Positions 40,230 through 49,520 of a DNA stretch of 64,000 nt are shown piece after piece. This DNA is from Phymatolithon calcareum (taxonomy: Eukaryota; Rhodophyta; Florideophyceae; Hapalidiales), in the NCBI GenBank assembly GCA_977006965.1, contig OZ345358.1:1612001-1676000 (forward strand). Reading direction: 5' to 3'. The translations under genes and the position numbers were made by a program. A model generated the notes under the pieces. That model searched no databases and was not told where the DNA came from. It saw nothing but the letters and a program-made list of their open reading frames with translations. Each line of letters begins with the position of its first letter. The stretch's first letter is position 1.

Positions 40230-42439
40230 ATGATGAGGCTTTTCAAAGCTCTCACCGCTGACGGATGGATCCCTTACACTGAAAACTCAAAGAATCGTGT
40301 TTACTCGTGGGTATTCGTCAAAGACGAAAGGCCGCTCAAGCGGTACTGTTGCAAAATTTGTCAATAGGCAAACGTTCACTGCAAGGCGCTGACCAATTCT
40401 GTGACATTTTGAAGCAATGCACCACTTTGTGGATGTAAGCAAACTGTACAGTGACGGAAAGGGAAAGCAGTATAAAAATTAGCACGCTCAATGGATTACC
40501 TGCTGAACAAAATGGAGAACACGAAGCACTCTAAGCAAGGGACGAAGCAGCTGCACTTTACTGACCTTTGCGCAGCATGGATAGCTCAAGACGCTAGGCC
40601 CTTTTCCATCGTGGAAGATATTGGCTTTCAGGAAATGATTCAAAAAGTCGCTCCGAATTATCATTCTGTGTCTCAAGTCACTATTCAACGTAGAGTGCAT
40701 GAAGCGGAAGAAAAAGCGACAGAGAACCTAAAATCGATACTGGAGAAGATTGCGGTTGTGGCTGACACTACAGATGCATGGACCGACAACAGTAGCAATG
40801 GGTATTGCTCACTAACCGTATCGTTCATTGATGCAGATTGGAAATATCGGTCACATCTACCGGCGTGTTCTCAACTGCATAGGGCCACACAGCGGAAGCA
40901 TTGACAAAATATTTGGTCGGTGTTGCTCTATAGTATGGTATTGTCAACAAATTGGCCTTTCTCTCCGTCGGCAATGCTGGGAATGCCAAAAAACAAGTAA
41001 GGTTCGCAGCAGTTCAGCAGAGATTGCTCGCTGATATGTATACTGATGCGTTCTCAAAGTAAACGTGTGAGTGGACTTAAGCTGAAGGTCTCGCTAACAA
41101 AATTCTACGCTTTCAAGAAATGATCCATTCAGATGACGGAAGATGTTTGGATGAAGAAGCCGCTTGTTGAAATGAAGATGCCGTTCATGAGATTGGCAAT
41201 TCACATTTGATAAACCTCCTTAACAAGTTGCTTGAAAAAGAAAACATGCGGACGGCAGCGGTTGTGGGTCATTCCCAAAACATACAAGTTACGCTTAGCA
41301 CAGGGGTGCTTGTTGAATAAATAGGTACCCCTATGTTGCACATACCATACAGCTCAGTGTGAAGAAAGCCATAACTAGATCTGTGATCCGTTACACTGTC
41401 GATAGTATACGAGTAACCTGCCCGTTTTTCAAAAGGTCATCTTCTGGAAGCTCGTATCTGCAGCAGGCTCAGATTGCGAAGGAACAGATCCCTTTGCGAC
41501 TAAACTTGGACATTAAAACGCGGTGGGATTCTACACGACATTTGCTCGTTCCGATTCTTAAAAATAAGCATGTACGTGTAGGATGCGATTTCGGCGCTGT
41601 AATCTTTAAGGCGTGCAGTTTCGCTGTCCTCCACTTAGAAGGCGAATCTGCAAAAGTGCACAGATGCGCTTACCGATGCGAAACGTGCGACTGCTCTACT
41701 CGGCGTAGAATCTGCGCCCACCATGCACTTGTTTGACGTCGCTCTATCTTCTGTTATTAGCAAATTGTCGAATACTCTGGCAAGTACTGCCTCGAACTCT
41801 CTTTCTTTGGACATGAAAAACTCGATTTTAGAACGACGCAAGAATCACAACGCAAATTCCCGCACGTCAGAATATTACTGTCATGTGGTATCATTACTAA
41901 CGCCATGGTGTCGCACAATATCACATATGAGTACATTGCCATCGTACAGTGTCTCTGACGAAGACGCCTTCATTTAATGTGCACCGCGGCATGTGAGCAA
42001 TTTAAGAATTGTGGTGGTCACATAACAGCCTGCCATAATCCTGGAACGCACCAGAGCGATCAAAATGTTCATTTCCTTCTCTGTGCTGAGCAGGGAAAGC
42101 CGAACTCCATTCTGCCACTTCTGCCCTTCTGGAAGATTAAAGTGCCTATCATGTTACAAGTAGTGGTAGGCCGGGTGAATGCCCGCCGGGATTCTGGAAA
42201 TCACTAGAATCTGACTTTCACGCTTTGGCAAAATTGCGCGGGTTGTTTTCACTCCCGTGGTAACGTCCTCGCCTTCAGAACGTGTGTATAGTCAAGCCGG
42301 CTTTCTTAGATTAGCAGAACGCTCACGGTTAGCACCTGAAATGTTGGAGAGTATTTTAATTGTGGGTACCTACATTAAAGTTCGGGTCATTCCCTATGTA
42401 AAACATGACACGACTTGTGACACTTCGTATGGAAGGTGA
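40230..42439 (+). pseudogene. hAT transposase, decayed
   Basis: The start at 40230 (MMRLFKALTADGWIPYTENS) leads to a BED-finger-like YSWVFVKDERPLKRYCCKIC and a stop. 40491-40904 carries EEKATENLKSILEKIAVVAD, TTDAWTDNSSNGYCSLTVSF, the hAT 'TTD.WT...Y.SLT' block with a catalytic Asp. 41480-41560 gives LRLNLDIKTRWDSTRHLLVP. 42257-42370 gives SSPSERVYSQAGFLRLAERS and RLAPEMLESILIV, the hAT C-terminal dimerisation motif. Many stops and shifts separate these pieces. I could not find paired TIRs or an 8-bp duplication, so the element limits are open. Confidence 0.85.
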
Positions 42440-43565
42440 TTCTTAAATTAACCAGTTTCCGTTCATTTCCTGTCAGAATTTCCGGAGAAAGCCATTACGC
42501 TGCGAGACCGGTCAAAAACTTGTTTAGTTATTTTGGAACGAAAGTACAACCACACTGAGCGCATGCGATCAAGTGCAATTCGAGAATAGAATTCATCACC
42601 GAGAAAAAGGCAGAAAGGACGACGTATTCATTCGAATCTGGGAATTAAACCCGCATCGATGGATACTACAGCCGTTTCACTATATGCAAAAGACTCAGGA
42701 CGATAACCATAGGGTACATAGGCACTTTGACGAAGAGATAATACTAACATTAAAACAATCACTCAACCATCTTTGCAATATAACGCAAGAAAAGACGAGT
42801 AACAAATAAATGAATATAAACGATATTTTGCCTAAGCCGATCTACTTACCCCTCCAGGGGAACACCAAAACGTCCACAACGACAAACTGGAGATAATGAC
42901 TAAGCACCGTCAGTGGCTCCCGGTCCAGTCCGGATGCGACGCAAGAATCGGACTCGGTTAGACAATATGCAAAGAAGCCCTTTATCGAAAACAAAATGGA
43001 ATTCTGTGTCATCGCCGATGGGAACGTGGGTGGGTTGAAAGAAAAGCCCTGAGGAGGAAAGAATTGAGGGTTTGCAGGTGAATGGGCCTTTTATACTGCG
43101 CGGTTGCCGCCGCCGTTTCTGTTTTCGCTCTTTCGCAAGCTCGCGTCTCTATCTAGACCGCTGTGGCGCGGTGCAAAGCAGATCCAGCTCAGACGCATTA
43201 CGAAGGGCCTGAATCGCAGATACAGGCGCCCTGGAGCTTGCGTCGCTAGCTATGTGAACCGGATGCGCCCGACACTGGCGAGTCCTGGTGTCTGTTCACT
43301 CTACAGCTAAAACAGCCAGTGTCCAATGACTTCCCTTCGCGTGTCCATATGGCCGTTGAACAATTGCTGTCTAGTGCAATCTTTCACTCGCATTTCATCC
43401 TTCGATGAGCATCTCAACTCTTCTATCATATTCGTGACTGATTCGAAGCATCGTAGAGTGTCGCAAATGTTGTTTTCATACTTGAATCAAGAACGGCATA
43501 AGGCCGTGAAGGGCCCAAAATAATCAGTTTTTATGGGGCGATGTGCGGCAGATTAATAATAAGGC
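42440..43565. other. No gene recognised
   Basis: Frames at 42573-42809 and 43104-43310 (+) have no domain. 43326-43520 likewise. The right edge is TA (43566-43567), the target of the next element. Confidence 0.35.
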
Positions 43566-43567
43566 TA

Positions 43568-44432
43568 CAGGGGGGGGTCGCTATATAGTGCCGAGTTATA
43601 TAGTGTCGCCCTCTACTTAGTGCCACCCATTTTGGGCTGGTACGATTATCATATCAAAGACACAGGCTGTGGCTGCTTACCAGGCATTCCTGGCCGCCAT
43701 TCTCCTCTTCGTCTCCTCAGCTCACCATCTTCACGCCGCCGACAGTGATGCGGCAGCCAGGGCAGAACAGAACGCTGCTGACGCTTCAAGAAAGCTTGAA
43801 GCACTTCGCATGCTGTCAGCGATGTCATCGAGATGTTGCGTTAACTAAAAGTCAGTTTACCGAGTGACGACATCCTGAGAGCTGAAATCGATGATGACGT
43901 CAGACACGAGGATGTGAAGAATTGGTTTGAGGTTGAAGATGATACAGACGTTCAGGAGGCGTTCGTTTCCGATGTTTCGTATATATTGGAGGAGGTTGTA
44001 GCCCAAAGCCCAATAGAACCTGACAATGAAAGCGAAGACGAAGAAGTTTCTGCGGTTATCGCATCTCCCCCAGCTCTCACTGATCTGCACACCATGTTTC
44101 GCCCTCTCCAAGAGTCCGCGTTTTTGTGTAACCTTCCTGACGCTAGTAGTCATCTTCAACGAGCATTTCGGGTATTCATAGACGCTATCCGTAAGCAGAA
44201 CAATGAGAAGCAGAGACAGCTACTTGTCTCAGAGATGTTCAACAAGCGTTCTGAAGATAAAACACGCCAGTAAAATCGTTCTCCCCGTTCTCCGTACAAC
44301 TTCGTTGGGGATCATGGCAAACACGTTTACAGTAGTGCGAAACGGTTCCTCAAATTTCGTGCAGTGCGGAACCTAAATAGTGCGCATTTTTTTAGTCTGG
44401 TTCTATGTGGCACTACATAGCGACCCGCCCTG
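43568..44432 (+). mobile_element. pogo/Tigger-type element, internally deleted
   Basis: The left end CAGGGGGGGGTCGCTATATA and the inverted right end CAGGGCGGGTCGCTATGTAG are each followed by TAGTGCC. TA flanks both sides (43566-43567, 44433-44434). TAGTG words recur near the left end (43586, 43601, 43618). The interior codes for about 120 residues on + (43914-44273: KNWFEVEDDTDVQEAFVSDV, an acidic stretch, then MFRPLQESAFLCNLPDASSH), like the acidic C-terminal tail of Tigger/CENP-B-type transposases. No DDE core. Confidence 0.78.
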
Positions 44433-44845
44433 TAATTGTAGATTGCAAAACTGTATTGTTTCAAAGAAGCCTGGGAAATGTGACGACGGTTAACAGCAAC
44501 GTTTTGAGCATATGATACCCACGGACAAAATATAAGCCCTCTTTCTTGTGAGGGAAAACAGGCCCTTCCGAGGGATTCACAAGCCTTATTTTTGTCCGGT
44601 TTTTGCAGGCCCTCTCATGCCCTACCCCTCTCAAGGTCCCTTTGGGAAGTTCATGTCTACCTAAAAGTAAGCGCCATTCGCAGATACTGCGAGCGAAAAG
44701 TCCCCTTTGTCAACTCCGTAGGTCAACACAACAGCGACGTCAATATCATTGTCTTTACCCCACGTGTATGCAGCATGCGATTTTTCGCATACAGTATAAC
44801 CCCTCTTATTGCATCACGGCGGTGGAACAGGTCATTGTGCATTAA

Positions 44846-45232
44846 CCCACGTGCATGGGGCATGCGATTTTTCGCATATAAGGAAAATGTACATTTTTGA
44901 TAGCAACATTGTGCTTTTTTAAACTTTTTGTCCTTGTTGAAAATCCTGTTGAAGTGTCGAGCATCATAAAAATATCAGCTATGATTACGAAGTTACATGC
45001 GAAATATCGCATATAACTGGTTTACTCATAGCTCGCCTTCTTTTCGATAAAATGTCTTTAGTTCTGTAGAGCAATAAAGGAGTCTTCTGAAGGCGAAGAG
45101 CATCTGTATAGAAGGCAGACAGCCCTCTTCGATTATCAACAGGAAAAAATTGGAAAACCGGCGATATTCTCCGAGCTGTGAAGTTTTCTTTGCTTGATAT
45201 GCGATTAATCGCATATAAGGTCTGCACGTGGG
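44846..45232. mobile_element. Inner piggyBac-type MITE, intact
   Basis: The ends CCCACGTGCA / TGCACGTGGG are flanked by TTAA at 44842-44845 and 45233-45236. 387 bp, no coding. Subterminal near-palindromes ATGCGATTTTTCGCAT (44862-44877) and ATGCGATTAATCGCAT (45199-45214) lie close to each end. It is a second copy of the element at 44759-47950. Confidence 0.9.
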
Positions 45233-45479
45233 TTAAGAGGGTTTTTGCAACAAGAGAATTTATCTTACCACAACCACGTGACGCCCGGTGGGAGTGGAAG
45301 CTTCCTACAAAGCCATTAGAGTGGCGTACAGTACATTTATTACGCGTATCATAACGCGATGCAGCCAGAACAGCTAGTAGTTACAGTATCTTATCGAACC
45401 AATCAGATATGCGCGCTTGTTTGTGTCTAGCCCTGATCTCCCTCTGTGCCACGTTGAGTGCATGTCGCACTGCACCAGG

Positions 45480-45995
45480 ACAGATTCAACGACTTTCCAG
45501 AATCCGAACGGTGAGACCAAGGTTCTGCAGCTGGTCCTTCGCCGGCATGGAGACGACGGAGTAGATGATCCCTGGCTCATCGTCTGCACTGTCAACATTA
45601 GGCAACTCTAAGCACAACTCCGTAGATTTGGCAAAATTGTGGATCGCGTTGGCCGCTATTTAGTCATCAGTGCACTCTGCAGTAACTTCATCCTCACCCT
45701 CAGGATTCAGGAACCCGTCAATGCTCACCCTTTGAAGTGTAGGAAGCACTTCATCAATCAAAACTGTAATGTCAGCGCGATCACGGGCAATATCAGAAGC
45801 AAAGACATTCCTCGCCTGCTGATTACGCACCCACTCGACCAACGCGAGTTCGAGTGCCTCACACTTCAACGTAAGCTTACGCTTGCGTTGTCCTGCACCG
45901 GCATCAGCAGTGATTTTTTCCTTGTCCCGCAAAATGGGCGAAATTATCGCCGGGTGAGGCGCTGCTTGTAAACGCAATTGCTCTTTCGCCCACAC
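45480..45995 (-). pseudogene. pogo transposase remnant: CENP-B-type HTH joined to acidic tail
   Basis: The minus frame 45995-45660 reads RLQAAPHPAIISPILRDKEK, then AGQRKRKLTLKCEALELALV and EWVRNQQARNVFASDIARDR. This matches the CENP-B/Tigger helix-turn-helix: 'hpS..I..IL..KekI' followed by 'E.aL..Wv...r'. It is followed at once by VSIDGFLNPEGEDEVTAECT, a stop, and then NAIHNFAKSTELCLELPNVD and EPGIIYSVVSMPAKDQLQNL (45620-45500), an acidic tail type. The DDE catalytic domain that should separate HTH and tail is absent. Confidence 0.72.
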
Positions 45996-46461
45996 AGCAA
46001 TGTCAGTTTGCGACTAGGCTAGCCCTTCATTCTCACGTCGCTCACACTCATTAAGATTTCACTTTTTCTGATCATGTGAAGATTGACTTTTACTCTCCTG
46101 GACATTTTTTCTCTTTACAGCAGTTGCGCAAGTCTCGGCGAACAGCTGCTGCATCACTGTCGCGTTCCGTATGTGCAGGCGTTCGACGGTTCTTTGTGAG
46201 CTGCTGAGGATGAGTCACTGAGCATCAGTCTTGGAGCTTAACCAAGAGTCGGTTGCAAGGTATGTACTTTTGCGAGTATCAAAATTTAACTCAAAATTAA
46301 AGGCCACATTTCGAGAGATTGCACTTTGCGGGTTTGCAAACAACCTTTAATTCCATTAAATTTAAGAAGAAACGAGAGCGGTGGACTCGACTCACTTGCC
46401 ATAAAAGGTGTATTGCAACAAGCGGAAATGCAATAAGAGGGGTTATACTGTATAAGCAAAA

Positions 46462-47595
46462 GGCTAAATATTTTCCCTGTCACTAATTTTCATGTCTGTG
46501 TCACTAATCCTGGAAAAGGCATTTCAGTGTCACTAGTATGAAAAACAGCACTTCAGTTTCACTGATCAGAGAAACGATGGCTCAGTGTCACTAATCCTAA
46601 AAAATGGTCTTCTGTGTCGCTAAAAGCAACTCAATAAGACACACTTATGCTCTTCAGCAAGAGTTTCGAAAAACTTTCGATATATCAATGCCGATCATGT
46701 GAATAGATTTTCTCTATACTACACACATCGAACGCTGAAAGTGAATACATCTCTGAATGCAGACGTGATTACGGCCGTATAGAGAGCCTGCTGTTGGTGC
46801 AACTGTAGTACATGCGACTTGCAGAAAGCACTCCTCGCCCCAGTACACAAGAATGGGACACCCGAGAAACAGGGAAACTATTGCCAGGCAAAGAAATTAT
46901 CGCGACTGATGTCGATGTGAAGCTGGTCGAGGAGTACGATAACCACTGCAGTGATGAATATTACCATGGTACTGTTCAACATCTTACAGCAGCTTAATTC
47001 AGCTGGAGCTCAGGTTTTCCTCGTCAATGTTCTGCACCATATTACATTTAATTGACAGTTCAGCTGAGCAGTCAATTCTGCAGGTATGATTAATGGCTCT
47101 AGAGCCATTAATCATGCCTGCAGTTTTGCGAGAGCTTTGCCATTGGCCATAGAACTCTGCTGCAAAAGTCTGACACAGTCTTTTTGGCCTAGTTTTCCAC
47201 GTTATGGGCCAGTTCGACTTTGTCGTGATTAGAGCGTTACAAATTTAAATATTACAACTCGATGAGCATTATATAGATTCTGAAAACTTTGTGGACAACA
47301 CCTGGAGCTTATGAAACGTGGGCTCGAAAATGAGCATTACTCCTTGCCAAAATTTGACCAGATTAATGTATTTTTCAATTACTATTTTCCGAAAATTGTA
47401 CATTTCTAACTTCTTCTGTAATTTTTAGTGACACAGTCGAACTATTTGGAAACTTAGTGACACTGAGATGCCATTTTTGGAAAATAGTGACAACAGCACT
47501 CTGTTTTTCAGATTAGAGACACTGACTTGTCATTTTTCAAAATAGTGACACTGAAATGCCTTTTTTGTGATTAGTGACACTGAAAATATGCGTCC
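46462..47595. mobile_element. Foldback MULE-type element with 29-bp iterons
   Basis: The ends GGCTAAATATTTTC and, inverted, GGACGCATATTTTC are flanked by ATAAGCAAAA (46452-46461) and ATAAGGAAAA (47596-47605), 9 of 10 identical. Each arm holds six GTGTCACTA iterons. Left arm starts: about 46477, 46498, 46527, 46556, 46585 and 46614. Right arm, inverted TAGTGACAC, starts: 47426, 47455, 47485, 47514, 47543 and 47572. The central 800 bp has one short frame (46812-46997 +) without a domain and a 46-bp palindrome. Confidence 0.82.
47078..47123. repeat. 46-bp near-perfect palindrome
   Basis: The arms read outward from GCTCTAGAGC at the centre (47100/47101) to CTGCAG at both ends, with one mismatched pair (GGTATG versus GGCATG). 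It would fold into a hairpin with almost no loop. Confidence 0.92.
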
Positions 47596-47977
47596 ATAAG
47601 GAAAATGTACGTTTTTGATAGCAACATTGTGCTTTTTTGAATTTTTTGTCCTTGTTGAAAATCCTGCTGGAGTGTCGAGCATCATAAAAACATCAACTAT
47701 GATTACGAAGTTACATGCGAAATATCGCGTATAACTGGTTTCTCATAGCTCGGCTTCTTTTCTATAAAATGCCTATAGTTCTACAGAGCAATAAAGGTGG
47801 CTTCTAAAGGCGAAGAGCATCTGTATAGAAGGCAGACAGCCATCTTCGATTATTAACAAGAAAAAAATTTGAAAACCGGCGATATTCTGCAAGTTGTGAA
47901 GTTTTCTTTTCTTGTTATGCGATTAATCGCATATAAGGTCTGCACGTGGGTTACGGTCGGTTCTTCCCACTGCGATG

Positions 47978-48090
47978 CGCCGGCGTTGAGGGCTTCTAAA
48001 ATTGTAGGTTTTTATTTTAGAAGCTTCTAACCAGGGGATAGTAATATATTACTATCCCCTGTTCTAACCCTCAACGCCGGCGCACGCCGA
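47978..48090. mobile_element. Head-to-head L-A tails with palindromic insert
   Basis: 47985-48000 (GCCGGCGTTGAGGGCTTCTA) is an L-A tail in + orientation. 48003-48024 and 48069-48085 (GTAGGTTTTTATTTTAGAAG, CCCTCAACGCCGGCG) are an L-A tail in - orientation. The minus copy is split by a 30-bp palindrome. No coding part remains. Confidence 0.7.
48032..48061. repeat. 30-bp perfect palindrome flanked by 7-bp direct repeats
   Basis: CAGGGGATAGTAATA is followed directly by its exact reverse complement. TTCTAAC abuts it on both sides (48025-48031, 48062-48068), the pattern of a target duplication. Confidence 0.92.
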
Positions 48091-48410
48091 TCATAAAAGG
48101 CCAATTCATTCTGCTATGTCAAGCATTTTAATTGGATGAAGTGTTCGTATTCAATTCGTGGATCTTCCAATGGGACATCTCCAACTTGGCAAGCTCCAGC
48201 ATGTCCATTGCGCAACTCATGCGTGGTATACAGCGCGATCTCCGATGCAGGGCCTCAAACTCATCCCTAGAATGACATGAGCGGCGACTAATTTATACGC
48301 CATAAGCGCGGCGCACGGACGATAAATAGACCCGTACTCTCCTTCGTCTATCTGCAACCACACTACATCCGCGAAGCAAGAACATCTTGCACAGGCTCAA
48401 TTCTCTCACC
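48091..48410. promoter_or_regulatory. 5' region of the Old Yellow Enzyme gene
   Basis: About 320 bp without coding features between the L-A tails and the ATG at 48411. No clear TATA or known motif could be assigned. The start context is CTCACCATGA. Confidence 0.35.
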
Positions 48411-49520
48411 ATGAAGCTGATGGAACCGCTCACCATCGGGCCACTCAAACTTCCCAACCGCATCGTGATGGCGCCAATGACGCGTGGTCGCTGCGAGGGT
48501 GAGCGCGATATGTTTCCCACAGCCGCCATGGCGGAGTACTATGCACAGCGCGCGTCCGCCGGCCTGATCATCTCCGAAGGCACCGCTACCTCGGAACAAG
48601 CCATCGGATGGTGGCGTGCACCATGCATCTACACTGAAGCACACGCGGAAGAATGGAAGCGTGTGACGGAAGCTGTACACGCGAAAGGCGGGCGGATCTT
48701 CTGCCAGCTCTGGCACACCGGACGTGCCTCTCATTCCTCCTTCAGACCGGACGCCGCAGACGGGCGAGGAGTTGCACCGTCCGCAATTGCAATGAAGGAA
48801 CACAGCATGGGGTTTACGCCGGCAGGAAAGGTGGCGCACGAGACGCCGCGAGAGCTCACCCTCGAAGAGATCGAGGCAATTCCTGCGGAGTATGCCAATG
48901 CGGCGAAAATGGCGAAGCTTGCCGGTTTTGACGGTGTTGAGATCCACTCCGCGAACGGATATCTTCTCGATGAATTTTTGCAGTCTGTTACGAACAAGCG
49001 GACGGACAAATACGGTGGCAATATGGAGAACCGCTTTCGTCTTCTCAAGGCCGTTGTCGAGGCAGTGCTATCAGTCCTCCCTTCGTATGCTGTCGGCCTA
49101 CGATTTAGTCCGAACGGAATGTTCAACGAAATGGGCGATCCCGAATTCCGCAAGATTTTTCTGCAATACGCCAAGTGGCTATCTCCGTACAAGCTAGGGT
49201 ATCTGCATATCATGAATGGGCTCGGCTTCGGGTTTCACGAAAAAGGAGAGCCTATGCAGTTGAGCGAGTTCCGAGCCGTTTACGATGGACTCATCATGGC
49301 GAATTGTGGCTACACGAAGCAGCAGGCGGAGAAAGATGTGGAAAGTGGCGATTGCCACATGGTATCGATTGGACGACCATTTATCGGAACTCCAAATCTT
49401 GTCGAGAGGTGGGCGAAAGGACTTGAGCTCAATCCGGATGCCAGTCCGGAATTTTATTACTCGCCACCGGGTACTAATCTTGGTGCGAAGGGGCTTAGTG
49501 ATTTCCCTCCTGCAAAGTAG
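48411..49520 (+). CDS. Old Yellow Enzyme family NAD(P)H:flavin oxidoreductase
   Basis: 369 residues from the ATG at 48411, a single exon covering the whole TIM barrel (usual length 360-400). Visible landmarks: PNRIVMAPMTRGR (Thr24, FMN environment), CQLWHTGRASH (Gln99, FMN binding), VEIHSANGYLLDEFLQ with His179, Asn182 and Tyr184 in the positions of the OYE catalytic HxxN.Y, NKRTDKYGGNMENRFRL, Arg231 in GLRFSP, and GRPFIGTPNLVERW for phosphate binding near the end. The HxxN form is that of OYE-type ene-reductases, while plant 12-oxophytodienoate reductases usually have HxxH. Known chemistry: FMN-dependent NAD(P)H reduction of activated C=C bonds in enones, including oxylipins. The natural substrate here is unknown. 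No targeting peptide is apparent, so it is probably cytosolic. No neighbouring gene suggests a pathway. Confidence 0.93.
   Translation: MKLMEPLTIGPLKLPNRIVMAPMTRGRCEGERDMFPTAAMAEYYAQRASAGLIISEGTATSEQAIGWWRAPCIYTEAHAEEWKRVTEAVHAKGGRIFCQLWHTGRASHSSFRPDAADGRGVAPSAIAMKEHSMGFTPAGKVAHETPRELTLEEIEAIPAEYANAAKMAKLAGFDGVEIHSANGYLLDEFLQSVTNKRTDKYGGNMENRFRLLKAVVEAVLSVLPSYAVGLRFSPNGMFNEMGDPEFRKIFLQYAKWLSPYKLGYLHIMNGLGFGFHEKGEPMQLSEFRAVYDGLIMANCGYTKQQAEKDVESGDCHMVSIGRPFIGTPNLVERWAKGLELNPDASPEFYYSPPGTNLGAKGLSDFPPAK

Larger units (their letters stand above)
44792..46450 (-). mobile_element. pogo-type element with 23-bp perfect TIRs
   Basis: CAGTATAACCCCTCTTATTG begins at 44792, and its exact inverse (to CAT, 23 bp) ends at 46450. 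TA flanks it at 44790-44791 and 46451-46452. It contains a piggyBac-type MITE (44846-45232) and, on the minus strand, a shortened pogo/CENP-B-like protein. CAGTATAA is a usual start for pogo-group TIRs. Confidence 0.88.
44759..47950. mobile_element. Outer piggyBac-type MITE, split by other elements
   Basis: The left end CCCACGTGTATGCAGCATGC (44759) and the right end TGCACGTGGG (47950) are flanked by TTAC (44755-44758, 47951-47954), a variant of the TTAA target of piggyBac. The element's own sequence (44759-44791 and about 47596-47950) matches the intact copy at 44846-45232 along its length (GGAAAATGTACGTTTTTGAT; ATGCGATTAATCGCATATAA near the end). It is interrupted at a TA by a pogo element (44792-46450) and at ATAAGSAAAA by a foldback MULE (46462-47595). 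Confidence 0.85.

Noticed and set aside
40140-42500. Terminal inverted repeats of the hAT remnant
   Set aside because: Several short CAGAG/CYCTG candidates exist but none pair with a matching 8-bp duplication.
46477-46622. CRISPR-like array of GTGTCACTA repeats
   Set aside because: The repeats are only about 10 bp, form inverted arms of a TSD-flanked element, and the genome is eukaryotic.
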